NCBI RefSeq assembly: GCF_020535245.1 | Contig: NZ_CP084910.1 | Span: 2,518,501-2,582,500, forward strand | From: Asticcacaulis sp. AND118 | GTDB lineage: Bacteria; Pseudomonadota; Alphaproteobacteria; Caulobacterales; Caulobacteraceae | Length of the DNA stretch: 64,000 nucleotides | Reading direction: 5' to 3' | Shown: piece after piece, positions 17,181 through 25,450 of the stretch | How the letters are laid out: the number at the start of each line of letters is the position of its first letter | How positions within the stretch are numbered: the first letter of the stretch is position 1 | The notes under the pieces: model-generated | Told to the model about the DNA's origin: nothing | The model's database searches: none | What the model saw: only the letters and a program-made list of their open reading frames with translations | Translations under genes and position numbers: made by a program

Positions 17181-18575
17181 ATGCTCTCCGTCCTCGACAT
17201 GTTCAAGATCGGCATTGGCCCTTCCTCATCACACACGGTTGGTCCCATGCGCATCACGCGCCGCGCCCTGATCGAAGCGAAGGCCGCAGGTGTCCTGACG
17301 CAGGCCGCGCGCGTGCGCGTCGAACTTCAGGGCTCGCTGGCGCTTACAGGCATAGGTCATGGCTCGGATAAGGCGGCAGTGCTGGGGCTTCTGGGCGCCG
17401 AGCCCGATCAGATCGATCCCGACTGGGCCGACGCCACCTACGAAGCGCTGAAAACCGCCAGCGAAATCACGCTCTACGAAGGCCCGACCGTGGGCTTCGA
17501 CTATCGCCGCGATATCGACTTCCGTGGCGACATCACCCCACGCCTGCACCCAAACGGCATGAGCGTGCGGCTATACAACGCCAGCGGTGTGGAACTGTTC
17601 GAGCGCACCCTCTATTCGACCGGCGGCGGCTTCATCGCCTCGGCGGCGCAACTGTCGGCCCCCGCCGAAAACGACCGCATCAGCGTGGGGCAAAAAGCCG
17701 CTTTGCCCTTCACTTCCGGGGCGGAATTGCTGCACATTTGTGCGCAGCATAGATTGAACATCTACGACGTCGTTTTGGCCAACGAAGACGCCCGCCGCCC
17801 GCGCGCGGAGACCGATGCCGGGTTGAAGCGTATCTGGGACGTGATGGATTCCGGCATTAATCGCGGCCTGAAAACCACCGGCATCCTGCCTGGCGGCCTG
17901 AGCGTGCAACGCCGCGCGCCGCGCCTGTTCGAAACCCTGAACACCGAGGCGCATAACCAGGAATCCGAGCGCCTGTTCGACTGGCTCAACGTCTTCGCCA
18001 TGGCCATCAACGAAGAAAACGCCGCCGGCGGGCGCGTCGTCACCGCCCCGACCAATGGCGCGGCGGGCATCATTCCGGCCCTTATCCGCTATTACTGCGC
18101 TTTTGACGGCTGGACGGATGAAAACACGCAGTCGGACGGTAAGATCGGACGCTTCCTGCTCACCGCCGCCGGCATCGGCATGATCTACAAACAGCGCGCC
18201 TCGCTGTCCGGAGCCGAGATGGGCTGTCAGGGCGAGGTCGGCGTCGCCTGCTCGATGGGCGCGGCGGGCCTTAGCGCCGTCTGGGGCGGCAGCGCGCCGC
18301 AGATCGAGCACGCCGCCGAAATCGGCATGGAGCACAATCTGGGCCTGACCTGCGATCCGGTCGGCGGACTGGTGCAGATCCCGTGCATCGAGCGCAACGC
18401 CATCGGCGCGGTGAAGGCCGCCAATGCCGCCCGCCTCAGTCTGCGCGACGAAGGTCCGCACAAGGTCACGCTGGATCAGGTTATCGAGACCATGCGTCAG
18501 ACGGGCCTCGACATGTCGTCGAAATACAAGGAAACCTCGCAGGGCGGTCTGGCCGTGAATGTCGTGGAATGCTGA
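17181..18575 (+). CDS. sdaA: L-serine ammonia-lyase (iron-sulfur type)
   Basis: 464 aa starting [23 protein letters not shown], the invariant start of single-chain L-serine dehydratases. Conserved Cys for the [4Fe-4S] cluster are in [19 protein letters not shown] and [18 protein letters not shown], and [17 protein letters not shown] is present. The enzyme turns L-serine into pyruvate and ammonia in the cytoplasm. The final segment ([23 protein letters not shown]) ends in the C-terminal Cys typical of the family. No linked regulator. Confidence 0.96.
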   Translation: MLSVLDMFKIGIGPSSSHTVGPMRITRRALIEAKAAGVLTQAARVRVELQGSLALTGIGHGSDKAAVLGLLGAEPDQIDPDWADATYEALKTASEITLYEGPTVGFDYRRDIDFRGDITPRLHPNGMSVRLYNASGVELFERTLYSTGGGFIASAAQLSAPAENDRISVGQKAALPFTSGAELLHICAQHRLNIYDVVLANEDARRPRAETDAGLKRIWDVMDSGINRGLKTTGILPGGLSVQRRAPRLFETLNTEAHNQESERLFDWLNVFAMAINEENAAGGRVVTAPTNGAAGIIPALIRYYCAFDGWTDENTQSDGKIGRFLLTAAGIGMIYKQRASLSGAEMGCQGEVGVACSMGAAGLSAVWGGSAPQIEHAAEIGMEHNLGLTCDPVGGLVQIPCIERNAIGAVKAANAARLSLRDEGPHKVTLDQVIETMRQTGLDMSSKYKETSQGGLAVNVVEC

Positions 18576-18585
18576 GTTTTTGGGC

Positions 18586-18629
18586 GCGCATCTGATCCCA
18601 AAAACCGCTGCACCCTTTTGGGGATGCGC
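18586..18629. terminator. Inverted repeat between convergent genes
   Basis: GCGCATC-TGAT-CCCAAAA and TTTTGGGGATGCGC form a stem with a 4-nt bulge immediately after sdaA and immediately before the stop of the convergent gene. T-runs occur on both sides, so it may act in both directions. Confidence 0.45.
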
Positions 18630-19082
18630 TTATTTGGCAGTCGCAGCAATCGCACCGTCTTCCGGCATCCGCTTCAGGCAGACCGCCAGCCGCAACTTGA
18701 GCGCCTCGGCCTCTTCCTTCGCCAAAGCGGTCTTGACGGCCGCAGACGGCGCGGGCGCGAAGACGAAGCGTTCGGTGTGCTTCTCGGCGGTCTTGATGGC
18801 GGCTTCGGTATCGCTGACCGACTTTTTCGCGGCCTCCAGCCCTTCCGGCGACAAGTTGGGCGAACGCTCGACGCGGATGATCAGGCTGTCCATGATCTGA
18901 TACTGACGGTCGCGGAGCACCTCGGCAATGGCGCGGCATTCGCTGGCCTCGGCCACGGTCAAAGACTTGTCTTCTCCCGTCGGCGCAGCCGGGTTCTGGG
19001 CCGCCGTCTGGGCCATGGCCATCGACATCAGGACTGAGGTCATACCCGCTATGACAGCGGCTGCTTTACGCACGAACGTCAT
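18630..19082 (-). CDS. Hypothetical periplasmic protein (150 aa)
   Basis: Starts MTFVRKAAAVIAGMTSVLMSMAMAQ, a clear signal peptide with likely cleavage near residue 25. The rest is helical and charged, with two Cys (ASECRAIAEVL and LRLAVCLKRMP) that could form a disulfide. I recognise no family. It is convergent with sdaA and is not clearly in an operon with the next upstream gene. Confidence 0.65.
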   Translation of the reverse strand: MTFVRKAAAVIAGMTSVLMSMAMAQTAAQNPAAPTGEDKSLTVAEASECRAIAEVLRDRQYQIMDSLIIRVERSPNLSPEGLEAAKKSVSDTEAAIKTAEKHTERFVFAPAPSAAVKTALAKEEAEALKLRLAVCLKRMPEDGAIAATAK

Positions 19083-19134
19083 GAGACCCCGCTACTTATA
19101 AGACCGTCGCTGGTACATCACTCCGGTGGCTCAA

Positions 19135-20013
19135 CTATGGCAGGACTACATAGCCCCTGTCCACAAGCCAGTCCGACAAGCGCGACGGCCAGTCCTTAAC
19201 CGATCGCAGGCTGGCGCGCTCTCCCATATTAAAGGCATGGCCGCCCGCCGCCAGAATGTGCGTTTCCACCGGCACGTCGGGCCAGTCGCCATAGAGCCGC
19301 GACAACCGCTCCAGCACGGCGAGCGGCCCGCGGTCGTCATGGGCGGTGAGGAAGAAGGCCTGGGGCGGCGCGACGGCAAAGCGATCCGGCACCCCCAAAG
19401 GCCCCGGATAGATTTCGATGATGAAGTCCGGCCGCGCGCTGAGCCGGTCGACGGGATCGACCGCCTTAGGGTCGCCCTCGAAGCCATGAAACGCCGTCAT
19501 GTGCACCAGTTCGCCCCCGGCGGAAAAGGCCATGACGCCGATGCGCGTGATGCCGTATTCGGCGGCGTGGGCGCGGACCCAGCGCACGGCCCGTTTCAGG
19601 TCCGCCGCGCCGTGCGTTTCGATATCGTAGTCGGCGGCGGCATTGTCATTTTCGCGCCCCAACCGGTATTTTAGCGCAAAGGCCGTTACGCCGCGCGCCT
19701 GAAGGAACAGCGAGGGCTTCACCCCTTCGGAATTGAAGACGAGATTTTCATGCCCGCCGCCGGGCAGGACGATGATCGCCGTGCCGCTGTTGCGCGACGC
19801 CTGCGGACGAAAGACGGTCAGGGAGGGGTTATTGACGCCGCGCACCCACCAGTCGCCGGATTTTTCAGGCACATCGCGCAAGCCTTCGAAGCCGGGCGCC
19901 CCCTTGTCCCACAATGGACGGACCACAGACGCATCGGGCGCGGCCAGGGCTGGGGCCAGAACCAGCGTAACACTCAGTAGGCCAAGAGCAAACGCGGTGA
20001 CAATGGCGCGCAT
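19135..20013 (-). CDS. Secreted alpha/beta-hydrolase, acetylxylan esterase-like
   Basis: 292 aa with signal peptide MRAIVTAFALGLLSVTLVLAPALA. Oxyanion region IVLPGGGHENLVF, nucleophile in MAFSAGGELV, acid in FFLTAHDDRGPL and His in LAAGGHAFNMG. The P-G-G-G-H start and the H-A-F terminal block fit BD-FAE/Axe-type carbohydrate esterases (lipase/esterase GDXG-like fold). Likely role: deacetylation of plant polysaccharide fragments in the periplasm. Stands alone. Confidence 0.82.
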   Translation of the reverse strand: MRAIVTAFALGLLSVTLVLAPALAAPDASVVRPLWDKGAPGFEGLRDVPEKSGDWWVRGVNNPSLTVFRPQASRNSGTAIIVLPGGGHENLVFNSEGVKPSLFLQARGVTAFALKYRLGRENDNAAADYDIETHGAADLKRAVRWVRAHAAEYGITRIGVMAFSAGGELVHMTAFHGFEGDPKAVDPVDRLSARPDFIIEIYPGPLGVPDRFAVAPPQAFFLTAHDDRGPLAVLERLSRLYGDWPDVPVETHILAAGGHAFNMGERASLRSVKDWPSRLSDWLVDRGYVVLP

Positions 20014-20076
20014 GGTCGCCCTCCCTTTTATGATTTCGGGGAGCTTAGCCTATTTCAAAGGGCTGACAAGTTGCGC

Positions 20077-20385
20077 TCAGAGCGCGGTGGTCGCCGCCGA
20101 CTCGACCGTGTAATCCGCGGCAAAGCGCAACTCCCGCAAGGGGCGCACCACGTCGATCGACTGCTGGTACAGCGGGTGTTCCTTATAGGCGCGCAGGGCC
20201 TCGACATCGGCGAATTCGCCGTAGACCACGACCTCTATGTCGTTGCCGAGCTGATCGACCTTTTCGTTGAAGGCGACCTCCAGCTTCTGGGCCTGGGGGA
20301 TCTGCGTCAGCAGGGACAGGCCCTGACGGATACGGTCGCGGTCGGCGCTGTCCTTGCAGCTGAACATGACGATGTGACGCAGCAT
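20077..20385 (-). CDS. Dabb-domain (stress-responsive A/B barrel) protein
   Basis: 102 aa starting MLRHIVMFSCKDSADRDRI. The pattern of a conserved H near the N-terminus, EVVVYGEFADVEALRAYKEHPLYQQ and a final V-x-P-L-R segment is the ferredoxin-like Dabb fold. The function of the bacterial family is mostly unknown; members form dimeric barrels. It may share a transcript with the upstream MerC-like gene (92-nt gap holding a GC-rich inverted repeat CCGCCCG/CGGGCGG). Confidence 0.85.
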   Translation of the reverse strand: MLRHIVMFSCKDSADRDRIRQGLSLLTQIPQAQKLEVAFNEKVDQLGNDIEVVVYGEFADVEALRAYKEHPLYQQSIDVVRPLRELRFAADYTVESAATTAL

Positions 20386-20477
20386 GGTAAAATCCGTACA
20401 AAATGTAACCGCCGCCCGTCATAAAGCGTCGGGCGGTGCAGTCAACTCCAATGACGGAAAAACCGGGTTTGCGTTCT

Positions 20478-20921
20478 TTAGGCGTGCTTGTGGCCGCGAC
20501 GATGCAGGCGCGAATTGAGGTAGTGGGCGGCGGCGACCAGAGCGGCGCCGACAATGCTGATCAGGGTCTCATGCACGGCCATGGCCGGAATGAAGGCCGC
20601 GCCGCCCAGAAGCCCCAACCCCACAACCGCCAGAGCGGCGACAGTGGGCTTTTTCCAGCCGCCTGTGCGCCCCAGCGCCCAGACGCTCAGGGGCGCGGCA
20701 AGCAGGATCAGCACCTGATGCACCAGATGATCGCCCGCCACCTGACCCAGCACCGGCAGGGCGGCCACCGCGAACGGCAGCAGCAGACAGTGCGCCAGAC
20801 ACAGGCCCGACAAGCCTATGGCCGTGGCGTCCATCCAAGCTTTCTTTGGCCAGGAGTTCGGCTGGGGATCGGGAGCGATGGTCATACGGGATGAGGCTTC
20901 GGAAGAACGGGCTTCTGACAT
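20478..20921 (-). CDS. MerC-domain membrane protein, probably zinc-regulated
   Basis: 147 aa if the ATG at 20921 is used; MTIAPDPQPN at 20885 is an alternative, and neither has a strong ribosome-binding site. Four hydrophobic helices follow a MerC-type start, SGLCLAHCLLLPFAVAALP, with the paired Cys in the first helix. The tail is RRGHKHA, a likely metal-binding His pair. MerC proteins move metal ions across the inner membrane. No mer operon is present, and the upstream Zur-like boxes point to zinc rather than mercury. Confidence 0.8.
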   Translation of the reverse strand: MSEARSSEASSRMTIAPDPQPNSWPKKAWMDATAIGLSGLCLAHCLLLPFAVAALPVLGQVAGDHLVHQVLILLAAPLSVWALGRTGGWKKPTVAALAVVGLGLLGGAAFIPAMAVHETLISIVGAALVAAAHYLNSRLHRRGHKHA

Positions 20922-20938
20922 ATGTTATACCGTAACTG
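20922..20938. promoter_or_regulatory. Secondary Zur-like box at the MerC-type gene start
   Basis: ATGTTATACCGTAACTG keeps GTTATA and TAAC but departs from the palindrome on one side. It abuts the first possible start codon, so a repressor bound here would block initiation. It lies about 56 bp from the stronger box, about five helical turns. Confidence 0.5.
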
Positions 20939-20977
20939 TTTGCAAGGGGCGAGCCCAAAGATACGCGCCCCACTCAT

Positions 20978-20994
20978 ATGTTATATTATAACAT
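20978..20994. promoter_or_regulatory. Strong Zur-like operator upstream of the MerC-type gene
   Basis: ATGTTATATTATAACAT is a near-perfect palindrome. It matches the GTTATA-TATAAC core of proteobacterial Zur boxes known from zinc-uptake promoters. It sits between the MerC-type gene and the stop of the deacetylase gene, so it can only serve the former. Confidence 0.75.
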
Positions 20995-21017
20995 TTTAAG
21001 CAAGTCCCCTCTCAGGT

Positions 21018-21752
21018 TTATTTCTCCCATTCCACGTGTACGACGCGGTAACCGTTGTCTTTCAAGGCTTTCAACATCTGCGGCAGGGACGCCGCCGTAA
21101 TATCCTGACCGTCGTGCATCAAGATGATGCCGCCACCCTTGAGTTTCAACTGCGACAGCAGGCGCGCGGTGAGGATGTCCGCCGTCTGATCCGGCAGCCA
21201 GTCCTGAATGCCGAGATCGACCGACATGACGGTGACGCCCTGCGCCTTCAACTCCGACAACAGGGGCGCACTTTCGGCCAGAAACGGAAAGCGATAGGCC
21301 GGAGCCGCCGTGCCCAAGGTCGCGCTGTAGGCGTCCTGATTGGCCTTGAGATCGGCGCGCTGCTCTGACTCGCTCAGTTGCGACATATTCCGATGATTGA
21401 GGCTGTGCATGGCGGTCGAATGGCCCTCGGCTACGATGCGCCGCGCCAGATCGGGGTTTTTGACCATGTTTTCGCCGACCATGAAGAAGGTCGCCTTCAC
21501 GCACTGATCGGCCAGCGCCGTGAGCACCGGCGGCGTCGATTCGGCGCGCGGGCCGTCGTCGAAGGTCAACACCACCTCGCCCGGTTTGAGCGGCAGCGGC
21601 CCGTGCTGCTCGGTGCCATAGGCCGCGCCCTCGCGCTTGAGCACCAGGGTCCGCGACGTGCCCAGCGCGTCCGCCCCGCAGGTTGAAGACGCGGCAAGGA
21701 CCGACACCGGCAGACAGGCGGCCGCTACCGCGACGACAAGCGAACGAATCAT
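21018..21752 (-). CDS. Secreted polysaccharide deacetylase (NodB homology, CE4)
   Basis: 244 aa from the ATG at 21752 (MIRSLVVAVAAACLPVSVLA), chosen for its signal peptide and GGGGAG site; the frame is open 48 codons further up without such support. NodB motifs: VVLTFDDGP (catalytic and metal Asp), AMHSLNHRNMSQL (metal His pair), YRFPF, VDLGIQDW and IILMHDG. CE4 enzymes remove N- or O-acetyl groups from peptidoglycan, chitin or xylan. Its start is 131 bp from the divergent GH2 gene. Confidence 0.9.
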   Translation of the reverse strand: MIRSLVVAVAAACLPVSVLAASSTCGADALGTSRTLVLKREGAAYGTEQHGPLPLKPGEVVLTFDDGPRAESTPPVLTALADQCVKATFFMVGENMVKNPDLARRIVAEGHSTAMHSLNHRNMSQLSESEQRADLKANQDAYSATLGTAAPAYRFPFLAESAPLLSELKAQGVTVMSVDLGIQDWLPDQTADILTARLLSQLKLKGGGIILMHDGQDITAASLPQMLKALKDNGYRVVHVEWEK

Positions 21753-21882
21753 GACAAACAAACTCCCCGAACCCTGATGACGGCGGGTCAATACCGCCGC
21801 GGTCTTATTTGCAGCCATATTGCCTGCATAATTCCCGGCTGAAAAGCCGTTACCGTTACCAAGGATGAGGCAAAAACCTAGA

Positions 21883-23973
21883 ATGACCCGCGCCATTGCC
21901 GCCCTCTTCGCCGTCTGCCTCGCCGTCCTCAGCCTTTCCGCGCCCTCGATCGCTCAGGCCCATGCCCGCGCGGCGCTCGATACCGGCTGGCGCTTCCTCA
22001 AGGCGGATGCGAAAGGGGCGGAAGCGCCCGACTTTGACGACAGACAATGGCGCGTCGCCACCCTGCCCCACACGCCTAACGCCAGCGACGGCGAGGACGG
22101 TGCGACCGCCGGCGCCAGTGATTATTACCGCGGCACCATGTGGTATCGCAAAGACCTCGACCTGAAGGCCCTGCCCGCCACCAAACGCCTCTATCTGCAA
22201 TTCGACGGCGCGGCGCTGGTCAGCGACGTCTTCGTCAACGGCAGGTTCGTCGGCCGTCACGAAGGCGGCTACGCCATCTTTCGTTTCGACATCAGCCGCT
22301 TCGTCACCGCGGGCCGCAATGTCGTCGCCGTGCGCGTGTCCAATGCCGTATGGCCGCACATCGCCCCGCCGGGCGGCGACTTCACCCTGTTCGGCGGCCT
22401 CTATCGGGGCGTCTCACTGATCGAAACGCGCGAAGCCGGTTTCGACTGGCTGGACAACGGGTCGCCCGCCGTGGCCGTCACGCCCGCCGACGTCTCGGCC
22501 CGCAGCGCCGATCTCAACATCCGCGTCGGCCTGCGCAACCATCGCGGCCGCACCGCGCGCCTGATCGTGCAGACGCGCATCTTCGACGCCACGGGCAAGC
22601 CGGTGCTCAGCCTGTCGAAATCCGTCAATGTCGCCGCCGGCGGCACGGCGCGCGCCGAACTGAAGGGCGAACTGAAAACCCCGCGCCTGTGGAACGGACG
22701 CAAGGACCCGTACCTCTATTCCGCCGTCACCGAAATCAGCGACGACAACGCCACGCTGGATCGTTCGTCTCTGGCCTTCGGCATCCGCACCGTCAGTTTC
22801 GACGCCCAGAAGGGCCTGTTGCTCAACGGGCAGCCCTATGAGGTCAATGGCGTCAATCTGCACGCCAGCCGCGCGGGCAAGGGGGGCGCGATTTCGCGTG
22901 CCGACATCGCCGAGGACTTCGACCTGATCGAAGAGATGGGCGCGACCGCCGTGCGGCTGGTCCACTATCAACACGCCCAGACCGCCTATGACGAAGCCGA
23001 CCGCCGCGGCCTGCTGGTCCTGACCGAGATCCCGCTGGTGGGGCAACTGCCCGCCGTCACCGAGTTGCTGCGCGCCAATGCGGCGCAGCAATTGCGCGAA
23101 CTGATCCGTCAGAACATCAACCACCCCTCGGTCATCGCCTGGGGCCTCGGCAACGAACTGCACGGCGACACGGCGACGGTCGCCGGCCTGTTCCGCGAAC
23201 TGAATACCCTCGCCAAGGCCGAAGACCCGACCCGCCCGACCATCTACGCCCATTGCTGCGTCGCCGACGACGAAGCCCGCGCGCTGGTCACCGATCAGAT
23301 CGGCTTCAACCGCTATTTCGGCTGGTATACGGAGCAGAAGGGCACGCTGGGCGAATGGGCCGACGCCTATCACAAGCGCTTCCCGACCAGACCCTTCGCC
23401 CTCACCGAATACGGCGCGGGCGGCAGCCTCGCCCATCAGGACGACACGCCCGGCGTGGTGGTTCCGGCTTCCGGCTGGCACCCGGAGTCGTATCAGTCTC
23501 TGTACCACGAAACCAACTGGGCCATGCTCAAGGCTCGCCCCTTCATCTGGGGCCGCTTCGTGTGGCAGATGTTCGACGCCGCTTCCGACGGGCGCAACGA
23601 AGGCGAACACGCAGGCATCAACGACAAGGGGCTGGTCTCCTACGACCGTCAGACGCGCAAGGATTCCTTCTGGTTCTACAAGGCCCAGTGGTCGAACGCC
23701 CCCGTTGTCTACATCACTTCGCGCCGCCTCACCGCCCGCACCGAGGCGCGCACCGACGTAAAAATCTACACCAACCAGCCGCAGATCACCCTGACCGTCA
23801 ACGGCGTGAAACTGGCGACGCAAAACGCAGTCAACGGCGTCGTCGTCTTCAAGAGCGTGACTCTCAGCCCCGGCGTCAACAACCTGCAAGCCGAGAACGG
23901 CGCCTATTACGACCGCGTGCGCTGGGCCCTCAATCCGCCCGTCGAGTCACTTATCCCCACACCCGCGCGTTGA
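21883..23973 (+). CDS. Secreted GH2 beta-galactosidase family enzyme
   Basis: 696 aa from the ATG at 21883 (MTRAIAALFAVCLAVLSLS, signal peptide to about residue 27); an ATG at 21865 is a possible alternative start. Domain order: jelly-roll sugar-binding (about 30-190, with GTMWYRKDLDL and GRFVGRHEGGYAIFRFDIS), Ig-like (about 200-300), TIM barrel (about 300-590) with VRLVHYQHA, acid/base Glu in WGLGNELHGD and nucleophile Glu in FALTEYGAGGS, then a small C-terminal domain. Without a linked substrate clue it could be a beta-galactosidase, glucuronidase or related activity. It leads directly into a LacI regulator and a TonB receptor, probably one use system. Confidence 0.9.
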   Translation: MTRAIAALFAVCLAVLSLSAPSIAQAHARAALDTGWRFLKADAKGAEAPDFDDRQWRVATLPHTPNASDGEDGATAGASDYYRGTMWYRKDLDLKALPATKRLYLQFDGAALVSDVFVNGRFVGRHEGGYAIFRFDISRFVTAGRNVVAVRVSNAVWPHIAPPGGDFTLFGGLYRGVSLIETREAGFDWLDNGSPAVAVTPADVSARSADLNIRVGLRNHRGRTARLIVQTRIFDATGKPVLSLSKSVNVAAGGTARAELKGELKTPRLWNGRKDPYLYSAVTEISDDNATLDRSSLAFGIRTVSFDAQKGLLLNGQPYEVNGVNLHASRAGKGGAISRADIAEDFDLIEEMGATAVRLVHYQHAQTAYDEADRRGLLVLTEIPLVGQLPAVTELLRANAAQQLRELIRQNINHPSVIAWGLGNELHGDTATVAGLFRELNTLAKAEDPTRPTIYAHCCVADDEARALVTDQIGFNRYFGWYTEQKGTLGEWADAYHKRFPTRPFALTEYGAGGSLAHQDDTPGVVVPASGWHPESYQSLYHETNWAMLKARPFIWGRFVWQMFDAASDGRNEGEHAGINDKGLVSYDRQTRKDSFWFYKAQWSNAPVVYITSRRLTARTEARTDVKIYTNQPQITLTVNGVKLATQNAVNGVVVFKSVTLSPGVNNLQAENGAYYDRVRWALNPPVESLIPTPAR

Positions 23974-24046
23974 GGATGGTTCCCACTCTCAACGTCTATG
24001 GTTAAGGTGCGCGTCCAGACACACCTGTAACCCGGAGGACTCGCCA

Positions 24047-25060
24047 GTGCCACCCCGGCCCCGCCTTCAGGATATTGCCCGCATCGCCGGCATGTCGGTG
24101 GCCACCGTGTCGCGGGCCCTGTCCGACTCGCCGTCGGTCAACCGCGTCACCAAACGCCGCATCTGGTCCATTGCGCGCGAGCACAACTATTTCGCCGACG
24201 CCGACGCGCCGGTGCCGATGTCGGGGGCCAACGCCACCATCGCCATCGTCATCCCGCCGCCGCACGGCCGCGAAGGGCGTTTTTCCGACCCCTTCTATCT
24301 CGAAATGATCTCGGATGTGGGCGAAGCCGCGCGCGACATGGGTTGCGACCTGCTGCTGTCGCACCTGACGCCCAAGAACCAGCACGACCTGTCGTCGCTG
24401 ATGCACAATATCCGCGCCGACGGCGTCATCTTTCTGGGGCAGTCCTATCTGCACGAACGCTTCAACCACCTAATGAAGTCGCATCGCAACTTCATCGTCT
24501 GGGGTGCCGAGATTCAGGGCCAGACCTATTGCAGCGTCGGCTCGGACAATCTGCACGGCGGCGCGCGCGCCACGGCGCATCTGGCGCGGCTGGGGCGCAA
24601 ACGCATCGCCTATCTGGGCGATGTCGGCGAAGCGCCGGAGATGAAGCAGCGCTATCAGGGCTATCTCAACGCCCTGACCGAGGCGGGGCTCGACTTCGAC
24701 CCGCAACTGATAGTCCCTTGTCACTTCGAGATGGAGTCGGCGCAGGCCGCCGTCACCCACCTGCTATACAAGGGCATCGCCTTCGACGGCATCTTTTCCG
24801 CCTCGGACATCATCGCGCTGGGGGCCATCAAGGGTCTGACGCGCGCCGGCCTCAAGGTGCCGCAGGACGTATCGGTCGTCGGCTACGACAATATCCAGCT
24901 CGCCGCCTATGCCCACCCCATGCTGACCACCATTTCGCAGGAACTGGCGCGCGCCGGCCGGCTGATGGTGTCGAAGCTGCTGGGGTCGCTGAACGAGGGC
25001 GAAATGCTGTCTGAACGCCTGTCGACCGAGTTGGTCGTGCGTGAATCCTGCGGCGGTTGA
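24047..25060 (+). CDS. LacI-family transcriptional regulator
   Basis: 337 aa from a GTG with CGGAGGA upstream. The DNA-binding domain reads LQDIARIAGMSVATVSRALSDSPSVNRVTKRR; the sensor domain ends STELVVRESCGG. It lies between the GH2 gene and the TonB receptor, 73 nt downstream of the former. A LacI-type operator (TGTTAGCGCTAT) starts 26 bp after its stop, in front of the receptor gene. So it probably represses the receptor/halogenase unit and responds to an oligosaccharide. It resembles the other LacI gene (13926-14945) but would recognise a different operator. Confidence 0.92.
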   Translation: MPPRPRLQDIARIAGMSVATVSRALSDSPSVNRVTKRRIWSIAREHNYFADADAPVPMSGANATIAIVIPPPHGREGRFSDPFYLEMISDVGEAARDMGCDLLLSHLTPKNQHDLSSLMHNIRADGVIFLGQSYLHERFNHLMKSHRNFIVWGAEIQGQTYCSVGSDNLHGGARATAHLARLGRKRIAYLGDVGEAPEMKQRYQGYLNALTEAGLDFDPQLIVPCHFEMESAQAAVTHLLYKGIAFDGIFSASDIIALGAIKGLTRAGLKVPQDVSVVGYDNIQLAAYAHPMLTTISQELARAGRLMVSKLLGSLNEGEMLSERLSTELVVRESCGG

Positions 25061-25450
25061 AACACAGGTTTCCGTTACGGAACAATGTTAGCGCTATCGT
25101 AAAATTTGCAGATTTTTGTAAAAATTTGCATTAAATTGCAAAAATAAAATCATCGATATTTAAACAGCGCGCCTCGCATTTTGCTCGCAAATGCGAGAAA
25201 ACAAGGCCAAATTCGTCTTATTATCGCACAAATGGCCACAAATCGTAGCATTAGAGCCACAAACATCCTGAAAGCGCAGCGTAAAACACGGCAGAATTTT
25301 TCACTCAGTTGCAAAAAAATTAACTCCGTGTCATAGAACCGGCCAACACGGTCCGACAGAGACCGGTTTGAGAAGTCAGGGAACCAGAGCGTTGCCACGC
25401 GAACCAGAAGTGTTTGCGATCAATAAGAACAGTCAGGAAGGCTCTACATC
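25061..25450 (+). promoter_or_regulatory. Long AT-rich leader of the TonB receptor gene
   Basis: 390 bp without a protein gene. It contains the LacI-like operator at 25086-25097, two exact copies of AAAATTTGCA at 25101 and 25121 (20-bp period) followed by TTAAATTGCA, and a hairpin CTCGCATTT/AAATGCGAG (25173-25197) that competes with a smaller CTCGCA/TGCGAG hairpin. AGGAAGG before the ATG at 25451 is the ribosome-binding site. Promoter elements are not assigned. Confidence 0.55.
25086..25097. promoter_or_regulatory. LacI-type operator TGTTAGCGCTAT
   Basis: Contains the perfect TAGCGCTA core seen in many LacI/GalR-family operators of Caulobacterales and Xanthomonadales. It lies between the LacI gene at 24047-25060 and the TonB receptor it probably controls. 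Confidence 0.65.

Noticed and set aside
14803-17271. 822-aa plus-strand ORF
   Set aside because: Antisense to the GT39-type gene and part of LacI; low-complexity Gln/Arg/Gly composition without motifs.
20478-20921. Mercury-resistance operon, suggested by MerC
   Set aside because: No merR, merA, merT or merP near; the operator is Zur-like.
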